Part shown: positions 52,052 through 60,518 of the stretch, in pieces
Position numbering within the stretch: the first letter of the stretch is position 1
How the letters are laid out: every line of letters begins with the position of its first letter
NCBI RefSeq assembly: GCF_037976825.1
Contig: NZ_CP150269.1
Coordinates: 5,841,501-5,905,500 of the forward strand
Direction: 5' to 3'
DNA from: Paenibacillus sp. FSL K6-1330
GTDB lineage: Bacteria > Bacillota > Bacilli > Paenibacillales > Paenibacillaceae
Length of the DNA: 64,000 nt
Translations under genes and position numbers: made by a program
Notes under the pieces: generated by a model
Seen by the model: the letters and a program-made list of their open reading frames with translations, nothing else
What the model was told of the DNA's origin: nothing
The model's database searches: none

Positions 52052-53008
52052 TTACCATAAGCTGTTCCCTGATTTACGTGCAATCAAGTTGGCAATCGTC
52101 AGAAGCATGACGCTGATTACCGCTTTAAACAAGCCTACAGCCGTTGCATATGAGAATCGGGAATTTTCAATACCTATTCGATAGACATACGTGTCGATAA
52201 CGTCGGATACCTCTCGCAATACCGGGTTCTTAGCCAAGAGCAAGATGTCTTCGAAGCCCGCAGTTAGCAAGTTACCAATGGCAAGAATCATAAAGATAAC
52301 AACGACCGGCATAATCGATGGAAGCGTAATCGTAAAGATCTGCCTGAATTTGCTTGCACCATCCATGTCAGCTGCTTCGTACATGTGCGGGTCAACCCCG
52401 GCAACAGCTGCCAAGTAAACAATCGAGGAGAACCCGATCTCTTTCCAAACCCCTGTCGTTACGAGTATCGTCCAGAAATACTTAGGAATGGACAGGAAGT
52501 TGATCGGCTCTTCAATCAAATTCAGCTTTTGTAGCAGAATGTTCACACTGCCGTTATCCGTTGACAAGAGAGAAATCGCAAATCCTGAAACGATAACCCA
52601 AGACAGGAAGTGCGGTAGATAACTGACGGTTTGCACCAATCTCTTAAAGAACATATGCCGAACCTCGTTCAGCATCAGCGCCAGCATAATCGGTGCAGGG
52701 AAACCAATGATAAATTTAAGTAAACTGATGACGATCGTGTTTCGCATAACCGTCATAAATTCAGGTGATTCAAAAAACATTTCGAAATGCTTGAATCCAG
52801 CCCATGGGCTCTCGCCCATCCCTTTGAAAATGTTAAAGTCCTGGAAAGCCATTAGAATACCGTACATCGGTATATAGCTAAACACAAAAATGAGTGCGAG
52901 TGCAGGAAGCACCATTAACTGAATATCCCATTGTTTAGCAAAGCGAATCAATAAGCTGTCCTTTTTCCGTTTTGGAACAGGTTCCTGTTCTACGGATATT
53001 TGCGCCAT
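52052..53008 (-). CDS. Lpl-type ABC permease (LplB family), first gene of the operon
   Basis: A 318-residue permease with six helices and the EAA loop YEAADMDGASKFRQIFTITL (about 217-236). The N-terminal cytosolic segment is polar (EQEPVPKRKKD). The start is ATG 53008, after GGGGGG. A TTG two codons earlier is less likely. It heads the operon lplB-lplC-binding protein-yesN-yesM. As in other Lpl/Yte systems, no ATPase is encoded. Confidence 0.92.
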   Translation of the reverse strand: MAQISVEQEPVPKRKKDSLLIRFAKQWDIQLMVLPALALIFVFSYIPMYGILMAFQDFNIFKGMGESPWAGFKHFEMFFESPEFMTVMRNTIVISLLKFIIGFPAPIMLALMLNEVRHMFFKRLVQTVSYLPHFLSWVIVSGFAISLLSTDNGSVNILLQKLNLIEEPINFLSIPKYFWTILVTTGVWKEIGFSSIVYLAAVAGVDPHMYEAADMDGASKFRQIFTITLPSIMPVVVIFMILAIGNLLTAGFEDILLLAKNPVLREVSDVIDTYVYRIGIENSRFSYATAVGLFKAVISVMLLTIANLIARKSGNSLW

Positions 53009-53673
53009 GTCCAACCCCCCGTGTGTTCTATGCCATGAAGTTTACCTAATGTCTAACATTGTAGAATAAACTATCCAATATAAACATTTGCCTATTCAAC
53101 GAAAAATGATATTATTCAATCGAGAATTGAAACGCTTACACAGCATGGGATATTTACGGGGGTACTGCTAGTCCAAAAAAATGATCCTGCCTCCGGCGAG
53201 GTTGTCCAATATTCATCCTTCCATTCTTAGTGCGGGACATAGAAAATCCCCTTAGGTCTATAGTGTCAAGTTCATTTCACATGAACTGTTGTTCCACCAT
53301 TCACCACAAGGGGAGAGTATCAATTAGCACTATTTGGCTAACCCATTCATAGTTTTTATAAACTAAGCTAAAATGGATCTCTTGTTATGTTTAGGCTATG
53401 ATTCATGAACTGATATAATTTCCGGTAACACCATCAATGTTTAGCTGAACGCTGTCCTATGCTGGTATGCTATAAACCATTTTCTGTAATGTCAATGGAC
53501 TCGAACTCTTAATATATCATAGGTGATCATGAAAATAAACGCTTATCCCCCTGTTCGAGAAAAGGAGCCAAATAGGACGATGACAAGATACTATTAAGGA
53601 CGTACCGATATCAACAAAAAAAACAAGGGTCGCGATTAAATCGCGACCCTTGTTTAAGAAAAAGCTTCCATTC
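53009..53673. other. 665-base non-coding region with cre-like site and nested hairpins
   Basis: No supported gene. It contains the promoter side of the Lpl operon, a cre-like TTGAAACGCTTACA (53127-53140, 12 of 14 consensus positions), a nested stem: TCCCCTT (53247-53253) with AAGGGGA (53308-53314) enclosing AGTTCAT-TTCAC-ATGAACT (53269-53287), and the ispH terminator. The middle part looks like a decayed repeat or a structured RNA, but I cannot classify it. Confidence 0.5.
53622..53654 (-). terminator. Terminator of ispH
   Basis: A perfect 15-bp stem (AACAAGGGTCGCGAT and its complement, loop TAA), followed on the minus strand by a run of T. Confidence 0.9.
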
Positions 53674-54633
53674 TTATGATTTACTCTTCACCCGAACCGG
53701 CGGAAGCAGTTTATTCATATTCACCGTACGTTTGATCTCCCAAGTTTCCGGCTGATCATGTTCATACTGTTCCAAATAGGCGATGACTTCCTTGGTAATT
53801 GGAGTCGGTGTTGATGCCCCTGATGTAACAGCCACTTTGCCTACGCCTTCAAGCCATTCCCGTCTGAGTTCCGTCACATCGCCAATGCGGTGAGCCGGTA
53901 CGCCGGCTATCTCTTCGGATACCTGGGCAAGACGGTTGGAGTTATTACTGCGCGGGTCGCCAACCACGATGACCAAGTCCGCCTGACCGGCTTGCTCGGC
54001 TACCGCTTCCTGCCGCACTTGCGTTGCAAGGCAAATTTCATTATGAATCTCCGCTCCCGGGAATTTATCGAGCAGGCTCTTCATGATATGCTTGATGTCC
54101 CATTGACTCATCGTTGTCTGGTTCGTAATGATGATTCGGGATGAATTTATCTGAAGCTGTTCAATTTCTTCTTCCTTCTCGATCAGATGCACGTGTTCCG
54201 GTGCGATCCCAATCGCGCCTTCCGGCTCGGGATGCCCCTTCTTCCCGATATAAATGATCTCATACCCGTCCGCTACCTTTTCCCTGATCAAATCATGGGT
54301 TTTCGTAACATCAGGACAAGTGGCGTCGAGCGTGGTTAACCCTTTATCTCTCGCAAGCTTGCGTACTTCGGGAGAGACCCCGTGTGCGGTAAAAATAACG
54401 GTGCCGCTCTCCACCTGACTCAGGATTTCCATCCGATTCGGACCGTCCAGCGTAATGATGCCTTCATCCTCAAAGGATTGCGTGACATGACTGTTATGCA
54501 CGATCATGCCCAATATATAAATAGGCCGAGGAAGATCCAGATTCTGGGCCGCCTGACGTGCCAAGACCATAGCGTCAACGACACCGTAACAGTAACCTCT
54601 CGGTGATATTTTCAAGACTTCGATGATCCTCAC
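53674..54633 (-). CDS. ispH: 4-hydroxy-3-methylbut-2-enyl diphosphate reductase
   Basis: The last enzyme of the MEP isoprenoid pathway, converting HMBPP to IPP and DMAPP with an iron-sulfur cluster. Three cluster cysteines are seen: Cys15 in GYCYGV, one in ATCPDV (about 105) and one in NEICLAT (about 198). The catalytic TNQTTMSQ motif (about 167) is also present. At 319 residues it matches the Bacillus-type enzyme. The start is GTG 54633 after GGAAAGCAG. It is followed by a strong terminator. Confidence 0.95.
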   Translation of the reverse strand: MRIIEVLKISPRGYCYGVVDAMVLARQAAQNLDLPRPIYILGMIVHNSHVTQSFEDEGIITLDGPNRMEILSQVESGTVIFTAHGVSPEVRKLARDKGLTTLDATCPDVTKTHDLIREKVADGYEIIYIGKKGHPEPEGAIGIAPEHVHLIEKEEEIEQLQINSSRIIITNQTTMSQWDIKHIMKSLLDKFPGAEIHNEICLATQVRQEAVAEQAGQADLVIVVGDPRSNNSNRLAQVSEEIAGVPAHRIGDVTELRREWLEGVGKVAVTSGASTPTPITKEVIAYLEQYEHDQPETWEIKRTVNMNKLLPPVRVKSKS

Positions 54634-54676
54634 CTGCTTTCCGTTGTAATACGTAAAGTATCTAGTCTATTATAAC

Positions 54677-56134
54677 CTATTCCAGAGGAGGAGCAAAGAC
54701 GACAGGCAGCCAGACGATAAAGGTGCTTCCTTCCCCTCTTCGAGTAACAACCTCGACAGAGCCCTCGTGCTCATCGATAATCCATTTGGCGATAGACAGT
54801 CCAAGACCAGTCCCGCTCGTGATGCCTCTCGACTGATCCGCACGGTAGAAGCGCTCGAATATAAACGGAACCTCATCCTTATCCATACCGATCCCCGTAT
54901 CCGAAATTCGCAGACCGACCTGGCCCTTGTACAGGACGACATCCAGGCTAACTTCACCCTCCGGCGTATACTTGAACGCATTCTCGATAAAGATGAACAG
55001 CATCTGCTGTAAGTAGTCCTTATTTCCTTCCACATAAACACCGTTCAGGACAGACAGCTCTCCGACATGCCACTCAGCGGTTTTCTCCAGGAAATGAGCG
55101 CGCCGTGCGACCTCTTCAACCAAAGGCTGCAGAGGGACCGGATCCAGTTCAAAGGTCTGGCCGGTATCGGCCCGTGCCAGAGACAGCATATCGTTCACCA
55201 GTCTGCTCATCCGTTTCGCTTCATCAGATATATCTCCCACCGCTTCGACCGAGATTTGCTTAATCGTTTCTTCGTCCATATTCGCTCTCTCGCCAGGGGT
55301 TTCCGTCCACATCTTATGGAGAAGATCCACATTCCCCCGGATGGTGGTCAGCGGCGTTCGGAGTTCATGGGAAGCATCCGATACAAATCGACGCTGCGCC
55401 GCATAGGCATCTTCAAGCTCTTTGTAAAAGCCCTCCGTCCTCTCAAGCATCCCGTTAAACGTGCCGATCAACTGACCAATCTCGTCTTCCGGACCATCGT
55501 ATTCGATACGTACGCTGAGGTCGGTCCCCTTCTGGATTTGCTCCGCTGCCTCCGTTACCTTGCCGATTGGTTTCATGGATTTCCGGGCGAGGAATAACCC
55601 TAATGTTGAAGCAATGACAAGTGTTGCTGCAGATCCCATGATGAGGATGGATTGGAGTCGATCTAAGGTTTGCTCGATGGTTCGCGTACTTACTCCGATC
55701 TGAAGCCATCCGAATAATTTCCTTGAGTTCGTTTCAACGACCGGGGATTCGTATACAATGAAGGATGCCCCATTAAAAGAAAACCGTTTAAACTCTCCGG
55801 GTTTGGTCATACTTAATGCTCTGTCTACAGTCGGATTCTCAAATTGCAAACCACTGAACTCCATATTCCCAGATCTCCAGATGGACCCATTATAGAAAGT
55901 ATACAGCTGAACGTATAAATCAGCTGCCTCCATATTAAGCGCGGAGGAACGATCCGGTAGAAGTGCAACAGACGAAGATGTGTAACCAATCTTATTTGCT
56001 TCCTGTACTAATCGCTGCTTTAACTCCTCATACGTATACAAATGGACAAAGCCATACACTGCCGAGCTGAAAATCAGCAGTGTCACAAATAAAATGCCGG
56101 TATACCATGCTGTCAGTCTTAACCGAATGGACAT
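54677..56134 (-). CDS. HAMP-domain sensor histidine kinase
   Basis: A 485-residue membrane kinase: helix 1 (about 8-30), an extracellular domain of about 130 residues, helix 2 (about 165-185), HAMP, phospho-His in SDASHELRTPLTTI (about 255), then an ATPase domain with NAFKYTPEG, DTGIGM and GTGLGLSI. Its ATG lies one base after the stop of the OmpR-type regulator, with GAGGAGATAA inside the regulator's last codons. Adjacent to an HtrA-type gene, it may be a CssS-like secretion-stress sensor. That is inferred from context. Confidence 0.9.
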   Translation of the reverse strand: MSIRLRLTAWYTGILFVTLLIFSSAVYGFVHLYTYEELKQRLVQEANKIGYTSSSVALLPDRSSALNMEAADLYVQLYTFYNGSIWRSGNMEFSGLQFENPTVDRALSMTKPGEFKRFSFNGASFIVYESPVVETNSRKLFGWLQIGVSTRTIEQTLDRLQSILIMGSAATLVIASTLGLFLARKSMKPIGKVTEAAEQIQKGTDLSVRIEYDGPEDEIGQLIGTFNGMLERTEGFYKELEDAYAAQRRFVSDASHELRTPLTTIRGNVDLLHKMWTETPGERANMDEETIKQISVEAVGDISDEAKRMSRLVNDMLSLARADTGQTFELDPVPLQPLVEEVARRAHFLEKTAEWHVGELSVLNGVYVEGNKDYLQQMLFIFIENAFKYTPEGEVSLDVVLYKGQVGLRISDTGIGMDKDEVPFIFERFYRADQSRGITSGTGLGLSIAKWIIDEHEGSVEVVTRRGEGSTFIVWLPVVFAPPLE

Positions 56135-56135
56135 G

Positions 56136-56822
56136 CTAGTTATCTCCTCTTAAAATATAGCCAGCTCCGCGGATCGTCTGGATCAGTCGTTTACCTCCAT
56201 GTTCCTCGGTCTTCTGCCGGAGCATGGCGATATAAACCTCCAGCACGTTGGACTCCCCGCTGTAATCATAGCCCCATATTTTATCCATTATTAAATCGCG
56301 GGACAGCACCCGCTTCGGATTTTGCATAAACAGGTGCAGGAGCTCAAATTCCTTGGCGGTTAGCTCCAGTCGCTGCCCGCTGCGAATAACTTCCCTTGCA
56401 TCGGTATCCATCACAAGATCCTCGTAGGTCAGTCGGTGGTTAGAGCTATCGTCCCCGGTTTTACGGCGCAGCAAAGCCCGTACGCGGGCAAGCAGCTCCT
56501 CCAGCGCGAAAGGTTTGACCAGATAATCATCTGCTCCGGTATCCAGTCCCTTCACCCGATTCTCCACTTCATCCTTCGCGGTCAGCATCAGCACCGGTGT
56601 CGTGCTTCCGCCTTCCCGGAGTCTGCGCAACGCTTCAAATCCATCGACTTGAGGCATCATCACATCCAGAATGACAACGTCCGGGTCCTCACTCAATATC
56701 ACCTTCAAACCTTCCGCTCCGTTGGATGCGGTTAGGACGTCATAGCCCTCAAACGCAAGTCCCCTGCGCAGCATGGAAATAATCTTCTCATCATCATCTA
56801 CAATTAATATCCGGGATCGCAT
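56136..56822 (-). CDS. OmpR-family response regulator
   Basis: A 228-residue regulator with a receiver domain (DDD near residues 9-11, phospho-Asp in VVILDVMMP about 53, Lys in LVKPFA about 102) and a C-terminal winged helix (about 128-226, LTAKEFELLHLFM and TIRGAGYIL). It forms a coupled pair with the kinase that follows. GAGGAG lies 8 bases before the ATG. It probably controls the upstream htrA-type gene through the 11-bp-phased direct repeats in front of it. Confidence 0.93.
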   Translation of the reverse strand: MRSRILIVDDDEKIISMLRRGLAFEGYDVLTASNGAEGLKVILSEDPDVVILDVMMPQVDGFEALRRLREGGSTTPVLMLTAKDEVENRVKGLDTGADDYLVKPFALEELLARVRALLRRKTGDDSSNHRLTYEDLVMDTDAREVIRSGQRLELTAKEFELLHLFMQNPKRVLSRDLIMDKIWGYDYSGESNVLEVYIAMLRQKTEEHGGKRLIQTIRGAGYILRGDN

Positions 56823-56875
56823 AGCGGCATCTCCTCTATCTTCTAGCGTTTAATTTAGTTCGACGTTACAATCCC

Positions 56876-56905
56876 ATTATATCGGTCGCCTCAAGGACAA
56901 GACAA
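56876..56905 (-). promoter_or_regulatory. Candidate promoter of the two-component genes
   Basis: On the minus strand TTGTCT and a perfect TATAAT are 18 bp apart (plus 56900-56905 and 56876-56881). The -35 overlaps the edge of the htrA terminator hairpin. Confidence 0.5.
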
Positions 56906-56933
56906 GCGGAAGGGAACGGTCCCTTCCGCTTGT
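56902..56933 (-). terminator. Hairpin terminator after the htrA-type gene
   Basis: A perfect 14-bp stem (ACAAGCGGAAGGGA and its complement, 4-base loop). The following minus-strand sequence CTTGTCC is only weakly T-rich. Confidence 0.65.
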
Positions 56934-56951
56934 TGTCACACCTATCCAGGG

Positions 56952-58598
56952 TTACGGTTGCTGTTGCTGTTGTTGCTGCTGTTGGGATAGATCAAACTTA
57001 TTACGGTCCCCAATCGTCAGCGGCAAATCAATGTTCTTACCGTTACGAACCACATTCAGTGTGATTTTGTCTCCAACCTTCTTCGATTGTATGAACTCAA
57101 TCAGATCCTTCGAGGTCGGATATTTTGTTCCGTCCACGCCCACAATGATGTCATATTGACGCAGGTCCGCTTCATAAGCCGGCGAACGGAATACAACGCT
57201 GTCAACATAAGAACCTTCCTTCACGTCGGTACCCAAAGACTGGGCAATTTGCGGAGTGACCGTTCCCAGGCTTGCCCCGATAAACGGAATCGGCTCTTTC
57301 GGAACTTCCTGATTATTCTTCAGATATTCCACAACTTCCTTGATCGTGCTGGACGGAATTGCAAATCCGATCCCTTGCGCTTCGGCGCTGACGGCTACGT
57401 TCATCCCGATAACCTCGCCCTTCAGATTGAGAAGCGGTCCGCCGGAGTTACCCGGATTAATCGAAGCATCGGTTTGCAGAAGATGCTCATAATTCCGCTC
57501 AGCTTCGCCGTTCGTTCCTTGAATATCAATTTCGCGTTCCTTCGAGCTAAGTACGCCTGCGGTTACCGTATGCTCAAAACCATGCGGGTTACCGATGGCA
57601 ACAAGCCATTCACCGACCTTCAGCGAATTGGAGTCGCCCAGCTGCACCGTTGGGAAATCGGCCCCTTCGATTTTTAGCACGGCCAAGTCGAGCTCATAGC
57701 TGGAACCGAGCAGCTTCGCTTCATAAGGCTTTTTGGTACCCTGTACCGTTACTTGGATCACATCTGAGCCATGGATCACATGCTCATTCGTCAAAATGTA
57801 TCCGGACTTCTCAAAGATGAAACCCGAGCCGATGCCGGAAGGCTGAAGCTGGGATTCCTGACCTCCGTTGCTGCTGCTTCCACCGTTTCCACTGTTTCCG
57901 CCATTTCCTTCCTGGCTCGATTGGCCGCCGCCGAAGAAGTACCAGAACGGATCATTCATATTCGGATTCGTGCTCTGGCGATTGCTGCTGTTTACAAGCG
58001 TCTCGATCAGTACAACGGCAGGACTCGCCTGATCTACGACTGCCGATACATCTCCTTGGCCCGAAGGAATAATGCTCGATGCCGTAGTAGCTCCGCCGTT
58101 ATCATCGACTTTGGCTGAAGTTTCTTGAGCTGGCTCTGATGAGTACGCCGCATCAGGTGTAAACAGATTCGTGCGGTCAGCGGCAAACATCAGGCTCGAA
58201 ATGACAAGGACACCTGCCATGAAGGACAACAGCACCGTCTTCACGGAATTTTTAGGCTTCTGGCTGTAGTTCCATTCTTTATTTCTTTGCATCGAATCCA
58301 TAGACCCGCCGCCCCCCTGGCTTCCGGAGGAATGTGACTGCGAGAAACCGGAGGATGGTATTGGTTTAACAGGCTGCGGAGCGGTAACTTCTACTTCCTT
58401 CGATTCCCGGCTCTGGTATGGCCGCTCTGGCTGCTGATCATCACGTTCGCTGGGTATGGACTGAAACGGTCCGTAAGAATAGTAATAAGACGAATTCTTC
58501 GTGGATGCTTCCTCACGTCTCGGTGCTTCATTGTTATTTGACTCGTTGTTCATTCCCTCATCATCCGGATACCCGTAGCGCTTTCTTTGATCGTCCAT
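56952..58598 (-). CDS. HtrA/DegP-type membrane-anchored serine protease
   Basis: An S1C protease that degrades or refolds misfolded exported proteins at the outer face of the membrane. The 548 residues: a long polar cytosolic N-terminus (about 1-115, rich in Ser, Gln, Pro, Tyr), one helix (about 119-139), a low-complexity Gly/Ser/Asn region (about 225-250), the protease domain with His in TNEHVI, Asp in ELDLAVLK and Ser in NPGNSGGPL, and one PDZ domain (about 430-530). The C-terminus is nine glutamines plus Pro. GGAGGTAGACCT precedes the ATG. Upstream of the OmpR-type pair on the same strand. Confidence 0.94.
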   Translation of the reverse strand: MDDQRKRYGYPDDEGMNNESNNNEAPRREEASTKNSSYYYSYGPFQSIPSERDDQQPERPYQSRESKEVEVTAPQPVKPIPSSGFSQSHSSGSQGGGGSMDSMQRNKEWNYSQKPKNSVKTVLLSFMAGVLVISSLMFAADRTNLFTPDAAYSSEPAQETSAKVDDNGGATTASSIIPSGQGDVSAVVDQASPAVVLIETLVNSSNRQSTNPNMNDPFWYFFGGGQSSQEGNGGNSGNGGSSSNGGQESQLQPSGIGSGFIFEKSGYILTNEHVIHGSDVIQVTVQGTKKPYEAKLLGSSYELDLAVLKIEGADFPTVQLGDSNSLKVGEWLVAIGNPHGFEHTVTAGVLSSKEREIDIQGTNGEAERNYEHLLQTDASINPGNSGGPLLNLKGEVIGMNVAVSAEAQGIGFAIPSSTIKEVVEYLKNNQEVPKEPIPFIGASLGTVTPQIAQSLGTDVKEGSYVDSVVFRSPAYEADLRQYDIIVGVDGTKYPTSKDLIEFIQSKKVGDKITLNVVRNGKNIDLPLTIGDRNKFDLSQQQQQQQQQP

Positions 58599-58665
58599 AG
58601 GTCTACCTCCTATTTAAAATCACTTGCTTCCAAGTGGTTTAATTGATTAACTGTTCTTATTGTGT

Positions 58666-58690
58666 ACTATAAACCTTAATAGTACCTTAA
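58666..58690 (-). promoter_or_regulatory. OmpR-type direct repeat at the htrA-type promoter
   Basis: On the minus strand the heptamer TTAAGGT occurs twice with 4 bases between (an 11-bp period; plus 58684-58690 and 58673-58679), followed 1 base later by a -10-like TATAGT (plus 58666-58671). Phased heptamers upstream of a -10 without a good -35 are the usual target of OmpR/PhoP-family activators. Confidence 0.55.
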
Positions 58691-58758
58691 AAACAATTAA
58701 AAGGCAGATAAAAAGAAAGCTAAGGCCGCGTCAAGGGAATCTGATCCGAGTGGAGTCG

Positions 58759-59412
58759 CTACATTTTGACCCATCCCTTACGGTGGGCGTAGATCGCCAA
58801 CTGTGTGCGGTCTTCCAGCTCACACTTCATCAGCAGATTGCTGACATGGGTTTTGACCGTTTTAATGCTGATATGCAGCTCTTCGCCGATATCTTTGTTG
58901 CTCTTGCCTTCGGCAATGAGCAGCAAAACTTCCTTCTCGCGCTCGGTAAGCCCGGAATCATCGCCGTTCACCATATGTCGGCGGATCCCGCGGGTGAGTG
59001 CTTCCGACACGTCTTTGGTCATGACCGGCATACCCCTGAAAGCTCCCTGAAGAGCGTAAATGAGCTCGTCGGCCGAAACGGTCTTCAGTACATAACTAAC
59101 AGCCCCCGCTTCGATGCACTCAACCACAAGCTCGTCTTCAAGAAAGCTGGTCAGAATCACGATCTTCTGGTCCGGGAACTCGGACATGACCGCACGTGTG
59201 GTCTCTGCCCCGTTCATCACCGGCATCATCAGATCCATAAGAATGAGATCAGGCCGGTCTGCCTCATCCCCATTTCTTAACATATCAACGACCTCTTGGC
59301 CGTTTGCGGCCTCTCCGATCACTTCAAATCCCGGGTCCAGTGACAAATACGTTTTTAATCCCATCCGAACCATATCATGATCATCCGCCAGCAATATCCG
59401 AATCGTTCCCAT
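58759..59412 (-). CDS. liaR: LiaR-type response regulator
   Basis: A 217-residue NarL-family regulator of the cell-envelope stress response to lipid II-binding antibiotics. It has a receiver domain (DDHDMVR near residue 10, phospho-Asp in LILMDLMMP about 54, Lys in YVLKTVS about 104) and a LuxR helix-turn-helix (LTEREKEVLLLIAEGKSNKD, about 149-168). It is the third gene of liaF-liaS-liaR. The downstream htrA-type gene starts 160 bases further on. Confidence 0.92.
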   Translation of the reverse strand: MGTIRILLADDHDMVRMGLKTYLSLDPGFEVIGEAANGQEVVDMLRNGDEADRPDLILMDLMMPVMNGAETTRAVMSEFPDQKIVILTSFLEDELVVECIEAGAVSYVLKTVSADELIYALQGAFRGMPVMTKDVSEALTRGIRRHMVNGDDSGLTEREKEVLLLIAEGKSNKDIGEELHISIKTVKTHVSNLLMKCELEDRTQLAIYAHRKGWVKM

Positions 59413-59430
59413 AATGATGTTGTCCCCTCT

Positions 59431-60513
59431 CTATTCCACTGGCTCAGCCAGTACTTCCTGATCCTTGCTCTCTTCCGTAGTCGGTCCCTGATTACCCTCG
59501 GCCTCAAACAGCGGAATATTCACGCGAACTGTTGTCCCTGCACCCTTTTTACTTATAATATCGACCTGCCCACCAAGCTTTTCGGCTCGCTCACGCATCG
59601 TGGACAGCCCGTATGAACCCTGCTTGCCTGCCACCTCGTCAAACCCAATCCCATCGTCGCTAATGCTTAAAATAACGCGTTTCTGATCCTCACGAAGCGA
59701 CATGCTGACAAGGCTTGCACCGGCATGTTTCACAATATTAGCTACTGCTTCCTGTATAATCAGGAACAGCTGATGTTCAATCGCATCCGATACCCCGCCG
59801 TAAAGTTCCACATCCTTCATGCCCTTTAGGCCATTTTGGCGACAGTAATCCGGGAACCACCGTTCGAGTGCCTCCTCTAGGGTTCTTCCTTCCAGTTCAA
59901 CAGGCCGAAGCTGTGCAATTAGCGCACGCATCTGCTTCTGCGCCACGTGAGACATCTCAATCAACTGGCCAAGCACTTTATCGCCCTGCTCCGGGTTTCT
60001 CTTCAGAACCGCCGGAAGCGATGAAGCCGACATATGGATCGCGAACAGCTGCTGACTGACCGTATCATGCAGGTCCCGTGCCATCCGGCGTCGTTCCTCA
60101 AGCACCGCGGCTTCCGCAGCAATCTCTTTCTCAATGACATCCTGCTCACCCAGGCGCTGCAGCAGCTTCATCTTCTTCTCCAGCGCTTCTGTCATTCCGT
60201 TAAACTCATCGTATACTCTGGCAAAAGAGCCGTCTTCCATGGCTGGAAGTCGCACGTTCAGATTTCCTTTGGCAACCTGCAGCATGTTCAGATGAAGCAG
60301 GTCCAGCGGTCGCTGGATGCGCTGTCCCGCAATGTATCCCGCAATCCCCGTAAACAGAAGTACACCGACTGTGTAATACACCCACAGCCGGTTATCTTCA
60401 ATATGTATGTAGCCGGATTGGTTTGCTGTATACAGGAAAACAGCAACCCCGGCTCCAATCAACAGAAAGTAAAACAGTATCACCCATTTGGTATTTTTCA
60501 ATATTCCCATCAT
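59431..60513 (-). CDS. liaS: LiaS-type sensor histidine kinase
   Basis: A 360-residue kinase of the NarX/LiaS type. Two helices (about 10-28 and 43-63) are separated by a very short extracellular loop. HAMP, HisKA_3 with the phospho-His in MARDLHDTVSQQLF (about residue 149) and an ATPase domain with DDGIGFDE follow. The tiny sensor loop fits an intramembrane-sensing kinase whose input comes through LiaF. It starts 5 bases after liaF with AGGATAA overlapping the liaF stop. Confidence 0.93.
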   Translation of the reverse strand: MMGILKNTKWVILFYFLLIGAGVAVFLYTANQSGYIHIEDNRLWVYYTVGVLLFTGIAGYIAGQRIQRPLDLLHLNMLQVAKGNLNVRLPAMEDGSFARVYDEFNGMTEALEKKMKLLQRLGEQDVIEKEIAAEAAVLEERRRMARDLHDTVSQQLFAIHMSASSLPAVLKRNPEQGDKVLGQLIEMSHVAQKQMRALIAQLRPVELEGRTLEEALERWFPDYCRQNGLKGMKDVELYGGVSDAIEHQLFLIIQEAVANIVKHAGASLVSMSLREDQKRVILSISDDGIGFDEVAGKQGSYGLSTMRERAEKLGGQVDIISKKGAGTTVRVNIPLFEAEGNQGPTTEESKDQEVLAEPVE

Positions 60514-60518
60514 AACGG

